Shown here: piece by piece, positions 49,550 through 60,979 of the stretch
Numbering within the stretch: the first letter of the stretch is position 1
Layout: each line of letters starts with the position of its first letter
Source: Serinus canaria
Taxonomy: Eukaryota > Chordata > Aves > Passeriformes > Fringillidae
Assembly: GCF_022539315.1 (NCBI RefSeq)
Contig: NC_066317.1
Span: forward strand, 51,626,435 to 51,690,434
DNA length: 64,000 nt
Direction: 5' to 3'
Notes under the pieces: generated by a model
Told to the model about the DNA's origin: nothing
What the model saw: the letters and a program-made list of their open reading frames with translations, nothing else
Databases searched by the model: none
Position numbers and translations under genes: made by a program

Positions 49550-51572
49550 GAAACAACTAATATCAGATCCTAACTTTAAATTATTGAAATAATGATCGAA
49601 TAGTGTATTTCAGCAATTAAGGCTTTTTGTGGAATACAAGCTACCACAGGACATGAGAGCATTTTAACAAAAAAAAGAAATCAGATAAAATATCTACCAC
49701 ATACATATATTTATTTTTAAAAAATGACCATACAGTGAACAACAGGAAGAGAGATGAGCAATATAATAGAGGTTAAATATGTAATCTGCACAGCTTCCAT
49801 GCATTATCTTGCTCATTAGGTTAACACTTACTTTAAAAAGGCAATAGGTTTAATTCTTATGAAATATACTAAAAAGCACACTTTTGTGGTTAAATGAGAA
49901 AAAAAACCCAAATTCATGAATTTCCTTCAAGTAGGATTTGTAATAAATTAGGAATAAAAGAAAAAAATACCTGGAAATTAAAATTTAATTTTAAAAACCA
50001 TCTGAGCTGTTTCCCACTCATTACAAATGCATTATTTTAATCTGAGGCCTTTTATTTCAGAAAAGCAAAGGCTAGACACGCCTATTTACATTTACTTGCC
50101 CATTATTATAATTTCATGCAGAGCATCTGACACTAGATGTTGTTTCTTATTTTGCACAAAAGGAAATGTAAACAGAAATAAAAACAGTAGTTGTCATATT
50201 CTTAAAATAATAATTTTCACCCTATTTTTACAAGTGGTGGTGTACTGTGTTGTCTATACTCTTTTTCCATAATAAGAGATATTTATTAAATTCCCAAACT
50301 TAAAGTGAAAATATGTTCAAGTTTATATAACTTTTTTTCAATCATGCTGAGAGTACCTCATTATGATATTCATCTGATCCTTTGGACAGTTTTCTCTTCA
50401 ACAAACTTCTAACACTTCTAAAAAAACCCAAAAGAATATCTGTTTTCAATTTTGGTTTTTGGTATTTGGTTTTTTTTTTTTTAGTTGGGTCTTTTGCCAG
50501 ATAGTAAATTATATGTACTATACATCATGCACCCAGAAGAATTAGAGATGTAATGATCTGCATTATACTACACTCTTTTCCACGAAAAGCCAGCTGGCAG
50601 CTACTGTATACCTGCTTTTCACATTGATAGAAAAGAGAAAAAAAATATGCAATAGGAAATGTAGCATCAGAGAACTGTAGATCTCAGACTGATCTTCTAA
50701 ATGCATGACTCTCTTAAAAGTGATCTCACATCCAGCTATGACAAATAATTCAATTTGTTTACTAGTTTCTTCTTTTGTTAAAAAATAAACACACACTTTA
50801 TCACAGTTTGATTTTTTAAGACTTGGTTTGTATTTGGAATTGCCACAAGGTAGCTGTGTAACACGTAGGAAGTGCAGCCTATCACTTAAAAGATGCTGCT
50901 CTGAGGTAGCAAATAGTCAGAAATACCCTCTGAATCCCTACTAATCTGTAGTCTCAAAACCAGTCCATGCTCCCCCTAAAAGCCATTTTCAAAAGAAGCT
51001 GAATTCCACTTTATGTGTATGAAGCTAAGAAACAACATATTAATGTTTCCATGTATTAAAAATAAATTATTAAACAAATATTTTTCAATATTTCATATTT
51101 TGTGCAATAGAATGTCTAAATAGTTTAATTAACTATTTTTTTAATAGAACATAGTGAATTTTACTTTTGTAAAATCTGGGGCTTAAAACAAGCAAAAAAA
51201 ACCCCAGCCAACATTGCAAAAACAAAGGAGAATATGTCTTTTTACAAACTAGTAAAGAATTGTTGAATGCAAACTGTAAAGCTGGCTGAGTAATCCTGGT
51301 AGGTGGAAGTTTAAGGATGGTGAGAAGAGGGAATGCTTGCTTTCTGTAGCTATTTGCAGTGTATGAACTTCATGAGTGACATCTTGACTCATTTCAAATC
51401 AATGGTAAAAATCCAATTGACTTCAACTAGTCTGGAGTTTCAGCTTCAGCAAAAAAGAGGAATTAGAGGAGAAGAGGCATAAAAAGAACTTTAGCTGTAA
51501 GGGAAAAAGGGAAGATAACTACCCTGCCTTTTCAAATATTGTATATTTATATACTAAAACCATCATACAGAA

Positions 51573-51574
<2 letters not shown>
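49550..51574. other. Unique AT-rich DNA, no gene seen
   Basis: No repeat or gene is recognised beyond short A/T runs. Confidence 0.5.

Positions 51575-51615
<41 letters not shown>
51575..51615. repeat. (AT)n microsatellite
   Basis: About 41 bases of perfect AT alternation, followed by CACACATATGTATA. Confidence 0.97.
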
Positions 51616-51619
<4 letters not shown>

Positions 51620-51624
<5 letters not shown>

Positions 51625-52890
51625 GTATACTAGTCAAAATAGAGGTTTATGATTAATAAAATCCATAAGGAAACAAATGGATTGATTGTTTTTCACATTA
51701 TGTAATAAATTCTGAGCTCTAGAGTGTGCTTATTTTAAGATGAAATATAGATAGATTTCCAATATTGTGATCTTGGTAGATAACAGAGACTCCACTTTCT
51801 TCTCTGAGGCAAATATTTAAAGGCAAAATTCAACTGCAGTGTTAGAGAAATAAACAAGCTAATATTCTAATATTTACCCAAAGAGGTGTTTTAACTGTGG
51901 TTCCTTGATGTCTCTGAACAAAACCACTTTCTGAAATCTATAGTTTCATTTAGCAAAATTTCCTCTACAGGAAGGACTTCTGCCCTATTAAAACAGAATA
52001 TGAAGAAAACAGATTCTGGTTAATTGATACATCATCCAGCATGAAATATATTACAACTTTAACTACAATCCATATAGATATATATTTTTTTTTTGCAGCC
52101 AGAATAATGTATATTACTTTTTACCAAAATCAGCCACATCCTTATATATTTTTACACTTGTCATATCTCTACCATTTAATTTTCTTACAAGTACTCGTGC
52201 TTATAAGAAGGAATAATTCTGTCCAAAATATTTACTTTGCTTGATTGTATTTCAGTCTTCTGCAGATAGGAGAAAGTTCTCAGCTGTTTCTGTTTGTGCA
52301 AAGTCTTCTAATTGTCATCTATAAAGGAAATAACTCTAAGAGTATGTACTCTGTTTCATTGATTTTTTTTTGCCTGCTGGGAAGTCAATGACAGGCCTCA
52401 GACATCTCATAATGCTCAGAGCAGATGTAATGGTGGTATCATCATCAGAAAACTACTGTCAGAAGAAAGGGCAGCACTTGAACTTCGTGATGACATTAAA
52501 GTCTGTAAGAACCTTTGGAATTCATTAGAGTTAGGCTCTGTTACTCTAATAAAACATTCTTCTAGAATTCTCCTAACAGAACATTTGTCCAGCAGGAATT
52601 CAAATTGAAACAACAACTAGAAATACCAAAACAAAGGTAACAATTTGGAAATTAGTTCAACAACACATACTTTAACCTGGTGATAATAGTTTCAATGAAG
52701 ATATTTCCGTCTTCTACAGGAAATTTTGTCATTAAAAAAAAATCAATAGCACTTTCAGATAACAAATAAACCCCGTTTAGCCTTTACTGCATGTGGTATC
52801 TCATCTAGAAAGAACTATTAACTCCTTGTGCTCCCAAGAAAACAATATTTGTTTCTTTCTAAAGCTCCAGATAAGAGTGTCTATGAGTCA
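51620..52890. other. Unique AT-rich DNA, no gene seen
   Basis: No feature is recognised. Confidence 0.5.
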
Positions 52891-52892
52891 AT

Positions 52893-53282
52893 ACTAGAAT
52901 CTTCAAAAAGGGAAAGAGCACACCAGGCTGATCAGCCTCATCTTGATATTTGGAAAAGTGATGAAACAACAAAACCTGGAAACTGTTTCCAGACACATTA
53001 AGGACAAGAAGGTATTTGTAAGTAGTCAGCATGAATTCATAAAATCACCTCATGAAAAGTTAACAAGGGGAAGTGCGAGATTCTGCCCTGAAGGAGAAAT
53101 AATCTCATGCATCATTGGAATGCTGAGGGCAGGCCAGACAGATCTCAAATTTTCAGAAAAGGAACTGGAGATGTCCTTGCAGAAAAGAAGTCTGATGGCA
53201 TCCTGATCTGCATTAGGCAACAGAAGTGTTCATTGCCTTTGCACAGCACTGCTAAAGCTTCACTTGGAGCAGTGTCACAGAC
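52893..53282 (+). mobile_element. Older CR1 LINE, left part (ORF2 RT region), plus strand
   Basis: The sequence begins GAATCTTCAAAAAGGG and reads through the CR1 ORF2 reverse transcriptase region. In frame from 52943 the pattern GKVMKQQ...SRHIKDKKV...SSQHEF is visible, a decayed form of the conserved segment around the RT palm. An internal deletion then jumps to 'gatggcatcctgatctgcattagg', and the piece ends with 'cagcactgctaaagcttcacttggagcagtgt' at about 53282. It continues at 54476 after the inserted minus-strand CR1. Coding capacity is lost. Confidence 0.85.
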
Positions 53283-54475
53283 TCTTAGAAGCACATCTCG
53301 GAGACTGGAAAACCTCTGTTTACCATCCTGACCAACTTCCCCTACCCAAGCAGAACTACCTAGAGCAGATTGCCCCACACCACATCTGTATATTATCTCC
53401 TAGGAAGGGAGGGTGCCCCGTGTTTCTGAACATATAGCAGTGCTGTCACCCTCGCAGTAAAAAGTGTTTTGTTATGTCTGTACTAAACCTGTTCATTTTT
53501 AGTTTAGGTCCATTGCCTCTGGTCCTGTCCCCAGAGCACCAATGAAAAGACTGTGTCTCCATCCTTTTGGCACCATCCCTTGGTATATTTATATACATTG
53601 ATGAAATCTCTTCTGAGTCTTCTCCTGGATAAACAATCACAGCTCTCTTTGTCTTTCACGGGAAAGATGTTCCATTCACCTTTGTGGCCCTTTCAGTATG
53701 TCCATGTCCCTCTTGTACTGAACACAATACTCAAGGTGTGAGTTCAGCAGCGCTGAAAAAAAGGGAGGATCACCTTCCCTGACCTGCTGTCAATGTGCTG
53801 CCTGAAGCAGCATGGGATACCATTTGCCTTCTTGGCAGCAAGGGTACATTCTGACTCCTGTTAAATCTGAATTTCACCGGGACCCCAGCCCTTTTTTGCA
53901 CAGCTGCTTCCCAGCTGGTTGTACTCTAGCACATACCAGTGTGTGGGGTTGTTCATCCTCAGATGCAGAAATTAGTTTTTCCCCTTTTCATGAGGCTCCC
54001 ATTGAGGAGCCTTTTGGGGTCGATCTGGATGAGAGGGAAAACCTCTGGAATACCAGCCACTCATCTGAGTTCAGTACTGCCTGCAAATTTGCTGAGAGTA
54101 GTTTGCTACATCATCCAGATTGTTGATGAAGACATTGAAGAGTATTGGACCCAGTATTGACTCCTAGGGTGGATCACTAGTCACTGCCCTCCAGTTAGAC
54201 TTGGTGCCACCCACCACACACTGGGCTGGGTCATTCAGACAATTTTGAATCCACCTCTCTGTCTGGTGATCCAATCCTTACATCAACAGCCTCTCTATGA
54301 GGTTGTGATGGGAGACAATGCCAAAGACATTCCCCAGGTCCAGGTAGACAGTATCCACTCCTCCCTCCCAATCTACAAGGCCAGTCACTTGATTGTACAA
54401 ATTTAACAAGTTGGTCAAGGATAACTTCCCCGTGGTGAAGGGGAACGTTGAATGTTGACTACTACTAACAAGGGG
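53276..54475 (-). mobile_element. Nested CR1 LINE (about 1.2 kb), minus strand
   Basis: The plus strand begins with a degraded antisense tail (TCACAGACTCTTAGAAGC). It then follows CR1 antisense order: 'aagcagaactacctagagcag', 'tgctgtcaccctcgcagtaaaaagtg', 'tccattgcctctggtcctgtc', 'gtatgtccatgtccctcttgtactg', 'gccttcttggcagcaagggtacattc', 'tttgctgagagtagtttg', 'gatgaagacattgaagagtattggacccagtattgactcctagggtgga' and 'gttggtcaaggataacttccccgtggtgaa'. It covers the C-terminal half of ORF2 (the RT region and what follows it) and the 3' UTR, with many stops. The 5' end at about 54475 is truncated. It sits inside another CR1. Confidence 0.9.
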
Positions 54476-54953
54476 AGTTCAGTTTCATGCTCCCTGCTAA
54501 AAGCAACACATGGACATATTAGACAGCAGAGATATGGAGCTACTGGAGAACCCAAAAAAGAGTCATTAGGATGATTAAGGGACTGGCCCACTTTTCATAT
54601 GATGAGATACTGAGAAACTTGTGTGTGTTTATCCTGCAGAAGAGAAAGCAGAGGGGAACCTTCCCAATGTGTATAGAAGTTTGAAGGGAAGATGCAGGGA
54701 AGATAGATCCTGTCCACTGACAAGACAAGAGGCAAAAGCACAAACTGAAGCACTGGAGGCTCTGCCTGAATGTAAGGAATCACTTTAATATGTGACTGAG
54801 CATGGCACAGCTTGCCCAGAGGAGTCTCCATCTCTAGAGATATTCAAAGACTTTTTTGGATATAGTCCTGAGCAACTGGCTCTGGACTTGGTAAGGTGGA
54901 CCAGATGATCCTCAGGGCTGCCTTCCACCTTCAACCAGTCTGTGATTCTGTGG
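54476..54953 (+). mobile_element. Older CR1 LINE, right part (3' end), plus strand
   Basis: It resumes exactly where the 52893-53282 part stops in the CR1 consensus ('cagtttcatgctccctgct', 'acatggacatattagacagcag', 'gagctactggagaaccc'). It runs through 'gatgattaagggactggccca', 'gcacaaactgaagcactggagg', 'cttgcccagaggagtctccatctctagagatattcaaaga' and 'aaccagtctgtgattctgtgg'. The tail at 54941-54953 is the CR1 3' octamer. Confidence 0.9.
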
Positions 54954-54954
54954 C

Positions 54955-57055
54955 AGATGTAATCAATTTATCACGTGTTTTGTCTTCTCCATATGTTGAT
55001 ATTCTACAGATGTATACTAAAATATAGGTTGCCAATAATACTAACAGATGACATTGCTATCTGTATAGAAAGAGACATATCTAATTATTTTCTGTATGAA
55101 AAGTCTTTTAAAGAGAACTACTAATCTGTATTAAGGTTTTGCTTTTGTAAATTTTCTGGGATTCCAAGTAGTGAATAAATAAACTATGAAGTGAAATAGC
55201 CAATAGTAGCCTGTAAGAAACATAACACTGGAAATATAAAGTCACTTTTTAATTGAATGTATACTTCAGAGAGGTGATGCATCTTGTTTTTGTCTAAATT
55301 AATCACACTTAGTTGATAAAACTAGTCTTACAGAGCTGTTTTAGAAGTTAAACATCTTTGAACATTTTGAACCATATTTTGTTTCAGCCCATGTAAAGCT
55401 TAGCTATCTGCACAAAGCCTGCTGCTGTCTAGCGCACAACTTTTGATGGCTGGGAAGTAAGCATGCAGACTATGTAGCTCATTAGAGCACTATATCTGTA
55501 TAATAGGGATTTATTTTCCCTGCCTGTCAGCCAGTGCCTTGCATTGTCTGTCAAGCCAGACTTTTGTGAATTGTGATCTGCAGTAAAATATTTGAAAGGG
55601 ATATGAAGTGCTTGAGTTTTATAGGTGTGTCAGACCATTAACAGTGGCCTTTTCGTTTGCCTAATTTATGGTAGTATAAGGGTTCCTAAGATTCTAGTGT
55701 GTCAAAATTTAGACAAGTCTTCAGTATTTGATAAACTGCCAGTGAACTGCTATTAGGCAACACAATACAAACCCCATCTTTACAGAGGTAGCAAAAAATT
55801 AATACAGACTAAATACTCCCAGCAAAGAGTGCTAAACTTTCTAATGAATAAAATATCATACAGTATAAACACAGGTTCCCCATGCTCTCTTCTTGGAAAA
55901 ATGTAATATTTCCTAGAATAGTGGATAAATAAGTGGGATACAGCTTAATAGACATATTATTTTATGTGACACTGTGATTTATTTTATTGGATACCAGTGT
56001 TTCAATAAAAAATTAACATTTTTAATATGAATTCAAGAGATGTCACGGCAAGCTCAAAAATTCTTGCTGTCTGCCTCAGTCTTCCTAATGTCAATAAGTA
56101 CAGCAAAATCTAAGCTGCCTTCACCATTACTGGTGAAAGACAGGCATATCTAAAAGTATATATGCCTATGTCAGCTATTTATTTGTCAAGCAAAATAAAT
56201 AACCTTTCAGAGGCTCCCGCAGGGTCCCCAGCATCTCCAATTAAATCTATCTCTGTTGTTGCTTACAATCAACATACAGAACAAAGCCCAAAAATTCACC
56301 ATTAATGTCAATTAAACATGCTCTAACTCAATGACTTTAATTGTGTTGTAGATCATTGATGGAAAGATGTGATTTGCTGTGGATTCATTTTATAGTAGAA
56401 ACAAACCTCAGGTTACCAGAGTAACTCCAATGATTGTGTATGATATTTGAAGAATATTTTTTTATATAAACTTCATAAGTAGTTCATAAACAATACATTT
56501 TTACTTTGAAAAAGAATGTGATGTGTTTCATATTGCAAAAGCCATCACATGGATTCCAAATATTGTGAGATGGTATATACTGTGTCTATATGAAGTGGAT
56601 TCTTAAAGTTATTCACTGATTTCTTGTGAGAAGTGTGTCAAAATTCTAAGGCGATAATAGCACATTATTTACAGGTTCTCTCAGCTTCCTACTTTGTCCC
56701 TGAGTCAATAACTATAATACCATTTAAATTTACCATACATATTCTTGAAGAATTTTCATTCTAATTCCAATGTGGAAATGCTAGAAACCTATGTGAGGAT
56801 TATATAATGTGAAAATTTATTTGTTCTACTCAGAATATTCTATCATATAATTCTGAAAAATAGTTGTGTTTCAGCTACATATGTAATGTACATGTAAAAT
56901 AGAAAGGGCACACTAGATTTTCACTTTAGGTTTAGCAAGAAAAATAAAGAAACAAAGACTTTGTGAACAGTTTCACAAAAAAGAAATTATTTAAAAAATA
57001 TATTTAATATAAATATTTCACACTGCACTGGAACAGGGAGAGTCTCTGATACACC
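54955..57055. other. Unique AT-rich DNA, no gene seen
   Basis: No repeat or coding region is recognised. Confidence 0.5.
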
Positions 57056-57057
57056 TG

Positions 57058-57720
57058 TAATACACTTATGATGTTGTTGTGTGGGGCAGTATTTTCTGAC
57101 AAAAGGAAAAAAGAAAATAGTTCAAACCCTTCTGAAGGCAGTTTTGCCATTATGCAAAGTAAGCTCAAGGGACCTATACAGAATATCCAGTCTTTAGGAA
57201 TAAAATGGCAAGGTTTATGTAATCAGATCCCAAGTGATGTGATCAATAAAATAACAGCAATGTCCCCACCAACTAACAAAAAGGAAACACAACCATTCTT
57301 GAGTGTTGTGTTTATTTGGAAAATGCATATTCCAAATTGCAGTCTGACTGTCAGCCCTCTCTGTCAGGTGATCAGGAAGAAAAATGATTTCAAGAGAGGC
57401 CCTGAGCAATGACAAGCCATTAAACAAATCAGCATGAGATAGTTCATGCAGTAGCCCTTGGGCCAGCCTGGACAGAGAAAAAGGTTAAAACATGCTCCAC
57501 AGTGCAGTTGGGGAGAATGACCTTTCCTGGAGGCTCCGGCAAAAAGCACCAGGGGAGAGTTGAGGTTGACCCCATGGCTTCTGGAGTCAGGGATTCAGAG
57601 GACCTGAGGCCAGTATACTTCAACTGAAAAATACAGACAACCTCTTTGCCATGGAGGATGATGTCTGAAATACAAATATGGGGAGGCCTGACTGATTGAC
57701 TGTATCACACTTCCAGAAAC
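57058..57720 (+). pseudogene. Broken ERV pol fragment (reverse transcriptase to RNase H region)
   Basis: The frame open at 57068-57412 encodes, from about residue 26, the end of a retroviral reverse transcriptase. Short recognisable motifs are LGIKWQG, INKITAMSPPTNKKETQ, WKMHIPN and KRGPEQ, typical of an avian ERV pol polyprotein. A TGA at 57413-57415 ends the frame at a point where the family normally continues, and a one-base frame change near 57432 follows. Similarity then resumes in another frame (motif EIVHAVALGP) to about 57635 or slightly beyond, where the RNase H region would start. The rest of pol and all of gag are absent. It is a molecular fossil with no expected activity. The exact start and end are uncertain. 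Confidence 0.75.
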
Positions 57721-57724
57721 CTGC

Positions 57725-58228
57725 CAAGGTAATCACCATTATTTTAAAACTTCCAGCAAAAATTGTTTTAGTTACCACTATAAACCACTTGAAAACCAGA
57801 ACGCACAGAAATATTTATAGACATTTTTATATATGCAAGAAACCATTTCTTTTGAAAATCCATTTTATCAAGCATTTATGAATATCAGCTATATTTAATC
57901 CATTACTACAACAGATCAACTTGTAGGCTCTACATATTTTTTTTCAGCTACAATCAAGTCTGCTCAACAACAGAAGCAGAGCTAAAAAGAGCTGACAGCC
58001 TGTGACAATGTTCCTATTTAACCTATCTTCACTAAAGAAGAGCTCATATTGTAAAGGCCTTCCAAGGGCTCTTGCAATGGCAACACACCATGCCAAAAGA
58101 GAACCTCTGAACTCCACATAGATAACATCTAGCAAGACAACTCAATAATTAATCCCTGGAATGTAAGTAGAATTCAGCCTTTGGGATTCTATTTCACTCT
58201 TTCAGGGCAATTTTTTTCATTTTTATCA
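57725..58228. other. Unassigned DNA between ERV and CR1 fragments
   Basis: AT-rich and without recognisable motifs. It may contain decayed proviral sequence that I cannot identify. Confidence 0.4.
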
Positions 58229-58230
58229 TG

Positions 58231-58330
58231 GCGTGACCTGGTCTAGTGGAAGGTGCTCCTGTCTATGGCAGGAGCGTTGTAACTAGATATTTAAGATCCC
58301 TTAAAGCCAAACCATTCATGGTTCTGTGAC
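58231..58330 (+). mobile_element. CR1 LINE, 3' terminal fragment
   Basis: Sense CR1 end: GACCTGGTCTAGTGGAAGGTG, 'cctgtctatggcaggagcgttg', 'aactagatatttaagatccctt' and a tail resembling CATTCATGGTTCTGTGAC. About 100 bases remain. Confidence 0.93.
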
Positions 58331-58394
58331 AGAACTTCAACGCTGGTATTTACAATTTCACCTGTGTTTGTGAACTCTGTTAAATTCTGCACTG

Positions 58395-58970
58395 GGTGTA
58401 GGTATCAAGATGGAAGGGACTGCAGGGGTGGCCCTGGGGGAAGCCATTTACAGGTGCCAGCCACCTCCAGTTGGTTCCAGCTGGCTCTAAAGGACCTGCT
58501 GCAAGACACAGTTCAGCCTGTTTGCTATGAATGTGGCACCTCTGGGAAAGTGCAATAAAGAAAGAGCTGAAATTGCTACAGAGAGGAGGGATCAAAAAGG
58601 TTGAGAAGTAAAAGAGATGGAGACCCACTGAAAACTGGATTTTCCCCTGAAACCTGTGGGTCTTCTGCACTGGAGCAGGGAAAAGTATGAGAGCAGGAGA
58701 CAGACCACAAGAGAAAGACTGTGCCTGCCCTGTGCCGCCTCTCCTCTGTGCCACTTAGGGAGGAGATAGGAGTGAAGGAGGCAAATTGAGCCTGGAAAAG
58801 GAGAGGAAGAAAGGTCTTATATTTATGTTTTTCCTTCTATTTTCCAGTACCTGAATTAGTAACTACATTTTAATATTAACGTCAATATATTCAGGTAACT
58901 TTCCACAAGCTAATGTGATCACAAGTAATGTCCCTGTCTTCATCTTGGCCCTCAGACTTTCTTATTTTCC
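58395..58970 (+). mobile_element. Avian ERV LTR-like repeat, plus strand, 3' part
   Basis: GC-richer DNA with phrases I know from a common bird LTR-related repeat: 'agctggctctaaaggacctgctgcaagaca', 'cctgtgggtcttctgcactggagcagggaaaagt', 'aggagataggagtgaagg', 'attgagcctggaaaagg' and 'tgtccctgtcttcatcttggccc'. Sequence near 58920-58970 looks like the R/U5 end of that repeat, cut off before its terminus. It shares orientation with the ERV pol fragment about 700 bases upstream and could be its 3' terminus. The 124-codon minus-strand frame across it is incidental. Confidence 0.55.
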
Positions 58971-58974
58971 TGGT

Positions 58975-59240
58975 AACTAATACTTTGTGGGGGTATAGAC
59001 TGTAAGAAAATAAAGATAGTGCAGGAGGTAGTCTCACACCTGAGGAGTTGCAGCTGTACTAATCCCCAAAGATTAGGAACAGGCCTGCCCTTAATAGCCA
59101 CAACTGTGTCCAATAAGAAGAAGAGTGCTTCAAAAGAGTTTGTTGATTGTGCTGTAAAGGGAAAGGAATCGGTGCTGTGAGGAGTTGCCCATGAAAAATT
59201 ACCAAGCAATTATGGAACTTTTGCAATAAGAAGACAACAA
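58975..59240 (-). mobile_element. Avian ERV LTR fragment, minus strand
   Basis: Its reverse complement matches the 7498-7664 copy over about 130 bases (59106-59238), with shared TTGCAAAAGTTCCATA and CTTCTTATTGGACACAG. It extends further downstream in the element through 'gggcaggcctgttcctaatctttgggg' and 'gcaactcctcaggtgtgagac'. No clean TG/CA termini are seen. It abuts the plus-strand LTR-like repeat ending near 58970, forming a tail-to-tail junction. Confidence 0.65.
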
Positions 59241-59244
59241 TACT

Positions 59245-59930
59245 AAGTGCAAGTTCTGTTTGAAACTCTTCCTTTCTGCAGAGGTAAAGTATTTGTGCTT
59301 CTCAAGAAAGCAAATTCAGACCACTTCTTGACAGCTGTTGTCCTTTTTCAGAATTTTTTTTTTTTGAGAAGGATATTTTGCTTAGTCACTCCAGCATATG
59401 TTTTCATTCACAAATCATTTATTGTAGATATATGCTTTTATTACCCTCTACGATTTTCTCATTCACTGTTTACATTAATTTCTTTGCATTAATTTTCTTT
59501 TTAGTTCAGTTGTTTATTTTCTTTTTTTCATTGCATTAAATTATTTTTTAAAGCATTTATTGGCTCTAGGTTAAACTGATCTTTTGGTTTCTTCTGATCT
59601 TGTTTGAGAATACATGTCAAGTACCTTGTTTGTTGGTAACATACTGAGACAATGGCTTTCATGTTTATTTAAACATTAAATGAAAGATAATAAAGGTTAG
59701 GAAAAAATGGAATATTTTTAATAATTATTTTGTTTCCTTTTCTTCTAGATTGCTTCACTGTTTAGAGCATTTCTGCTCTAACTATATGGTAGTGGCTTTG
59801 ACACTAGTTGGTAGAAAGGGATAAATTTTTTCATTGAAAAAAAAGTTCTATTATATGGACAAGGCTAGAAATAAATAATTTACATACCAGAAATAAATAC
59901 ATTACATATGGAGCAGGGAGTTTCAAGTGG
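59245..59930. other. T-rich unique DNA, no gene seen
   Basis: Very T-rich plus strand (59350-59740) without recognised repeats or genes. Confidence 0.5.
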
Positions 59931-59934
59931 ATGA

Positions 59935-60545
59935 TGTAATGTTGTGGATGAGGGGCACCTTGGGTGTCTCTGACACCTTGTGAGATCATCCAGCTGCCTG
60001 TTATGGCAGTGCAGGTGAGTCCATGATGGCCCATCAGCAGACACGGACACCTCCAGGCTACCTGGGAATGTCCCAGTACTTCCCCAGCAGGGGAGTTATC
60101 ACAGCTGAGCTCACTTGAGCAAGGACAGGGAGACAGTTCCCACCTTGCAGGGTTTGCCTCCTCCCTTAACATGCTCCACACCCAGCTGTAGCCTGAGGTG
60201 GGCTGTGCTCCTCTCTGCACCTGGGCAGGTAGTTTGCACATGGCAGCTTTTCCCTGAATGTCTGAGGCACCAGCATTCCAGTCTCTCTTACAGTATCACT
60301 CGTGGATGGATTCTAATCCTCAAACCTGGGATGACTGGACAATAGTATCCTTCTTATCTTCTCTCAAGTTCCCAGTCACAGGCCAAATTTCAGTCATTAG
60401 GTGCATTTGGGGAGGGGTGGGCTTTGTTGAGTGCAGGTGGATAGCTGTTTCTTTGCAGTTTGCTACAGTGAACCATAATCTTTTGATGATTTTAGCAGTG
60501 TTTAAACCATAAACCATTTCAGTCTCTCACAGTAGCAAAGAACAT
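59935..60545. other. GC-richer patch of unknown origin
   Basis: About 59940-60260 is clearly richer in G+C than the flanks and carries a 136-codon minus-strand frame (59831-60241), with other frames on the plus strand. No domain or transposon landmark is recognised. It may be an LTR or other repeat I do not know. Confidence 0.35.
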
Positions 60546-60550
60546 TTAAA

Positions 60551-60976
60551 CTGATCAGGAGGACCACGAAGCAAATCTCTTATGAAGAGAGGCCAAGGGA
60601 GTTGAGGTTCAGCAAGGAAAACAAAAGGCTCCAGGGGGGCTGTGCTGTGGCCTTTTAATTCTTTAAGACAGGCTTAAAAGAGAGATGAAAAGAGACTTCT
60701 TAGCAGGGCCTATAGGGACAGGACAGAGGGTAATAGCTTTGAACTGAAAGAAGATAGATCAAGATTGGATATAATGAAGTAATTCTTTACTGTGACCATG
60801 GTGTGGCATTGGAACAGGTTGCCCAGGAAAGCTGTGAATGCCCCATCCCTGGAAGTGTTTTTGTTGGATGGGGATTTGAGAAACCTGGTTTAGTGGAACT
60901 TGTCCCTACTCCCTGCAGAGAGCTTGGGACTAATGACCTTCAGGGTCCATTTCAACCCAAATGATTCTATAATCTT
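60551..60976 (+). mobile_element. CR1 LINE, 3' region, plus strand
   Basis: Sense CR1 order is clear: 'aggaccacgaagcaaatct', 'gggagttgaggttcagcaaggaaaacaaaaggctcc', 'gggacaggacagagggtaatagctttgaactgaaagaag', 'tggaacaggttgcccagg', 'gaatgccccatccctggaagtgtt', 'gagaaacctggtttagtgg' and 'ccatttcaacccaaatgattctataatc'. It is about 425 bases, 5'-truncated, moderately diverged, with an eroded tail. Confidence 0.95.
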
Positions 60977-60979
60977 ACT

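Noticed and set aside
53812..54160. Two overlapping plus-strand frames (104 and 73 codons)
   Set aside because: They are antisense shadows of the minus-strand CR1 ORF2.
58380..58754. 124-codon minus-strand frame
   Set aside because: It is antisense to a recognised avian LTR-like repeat; no domain.
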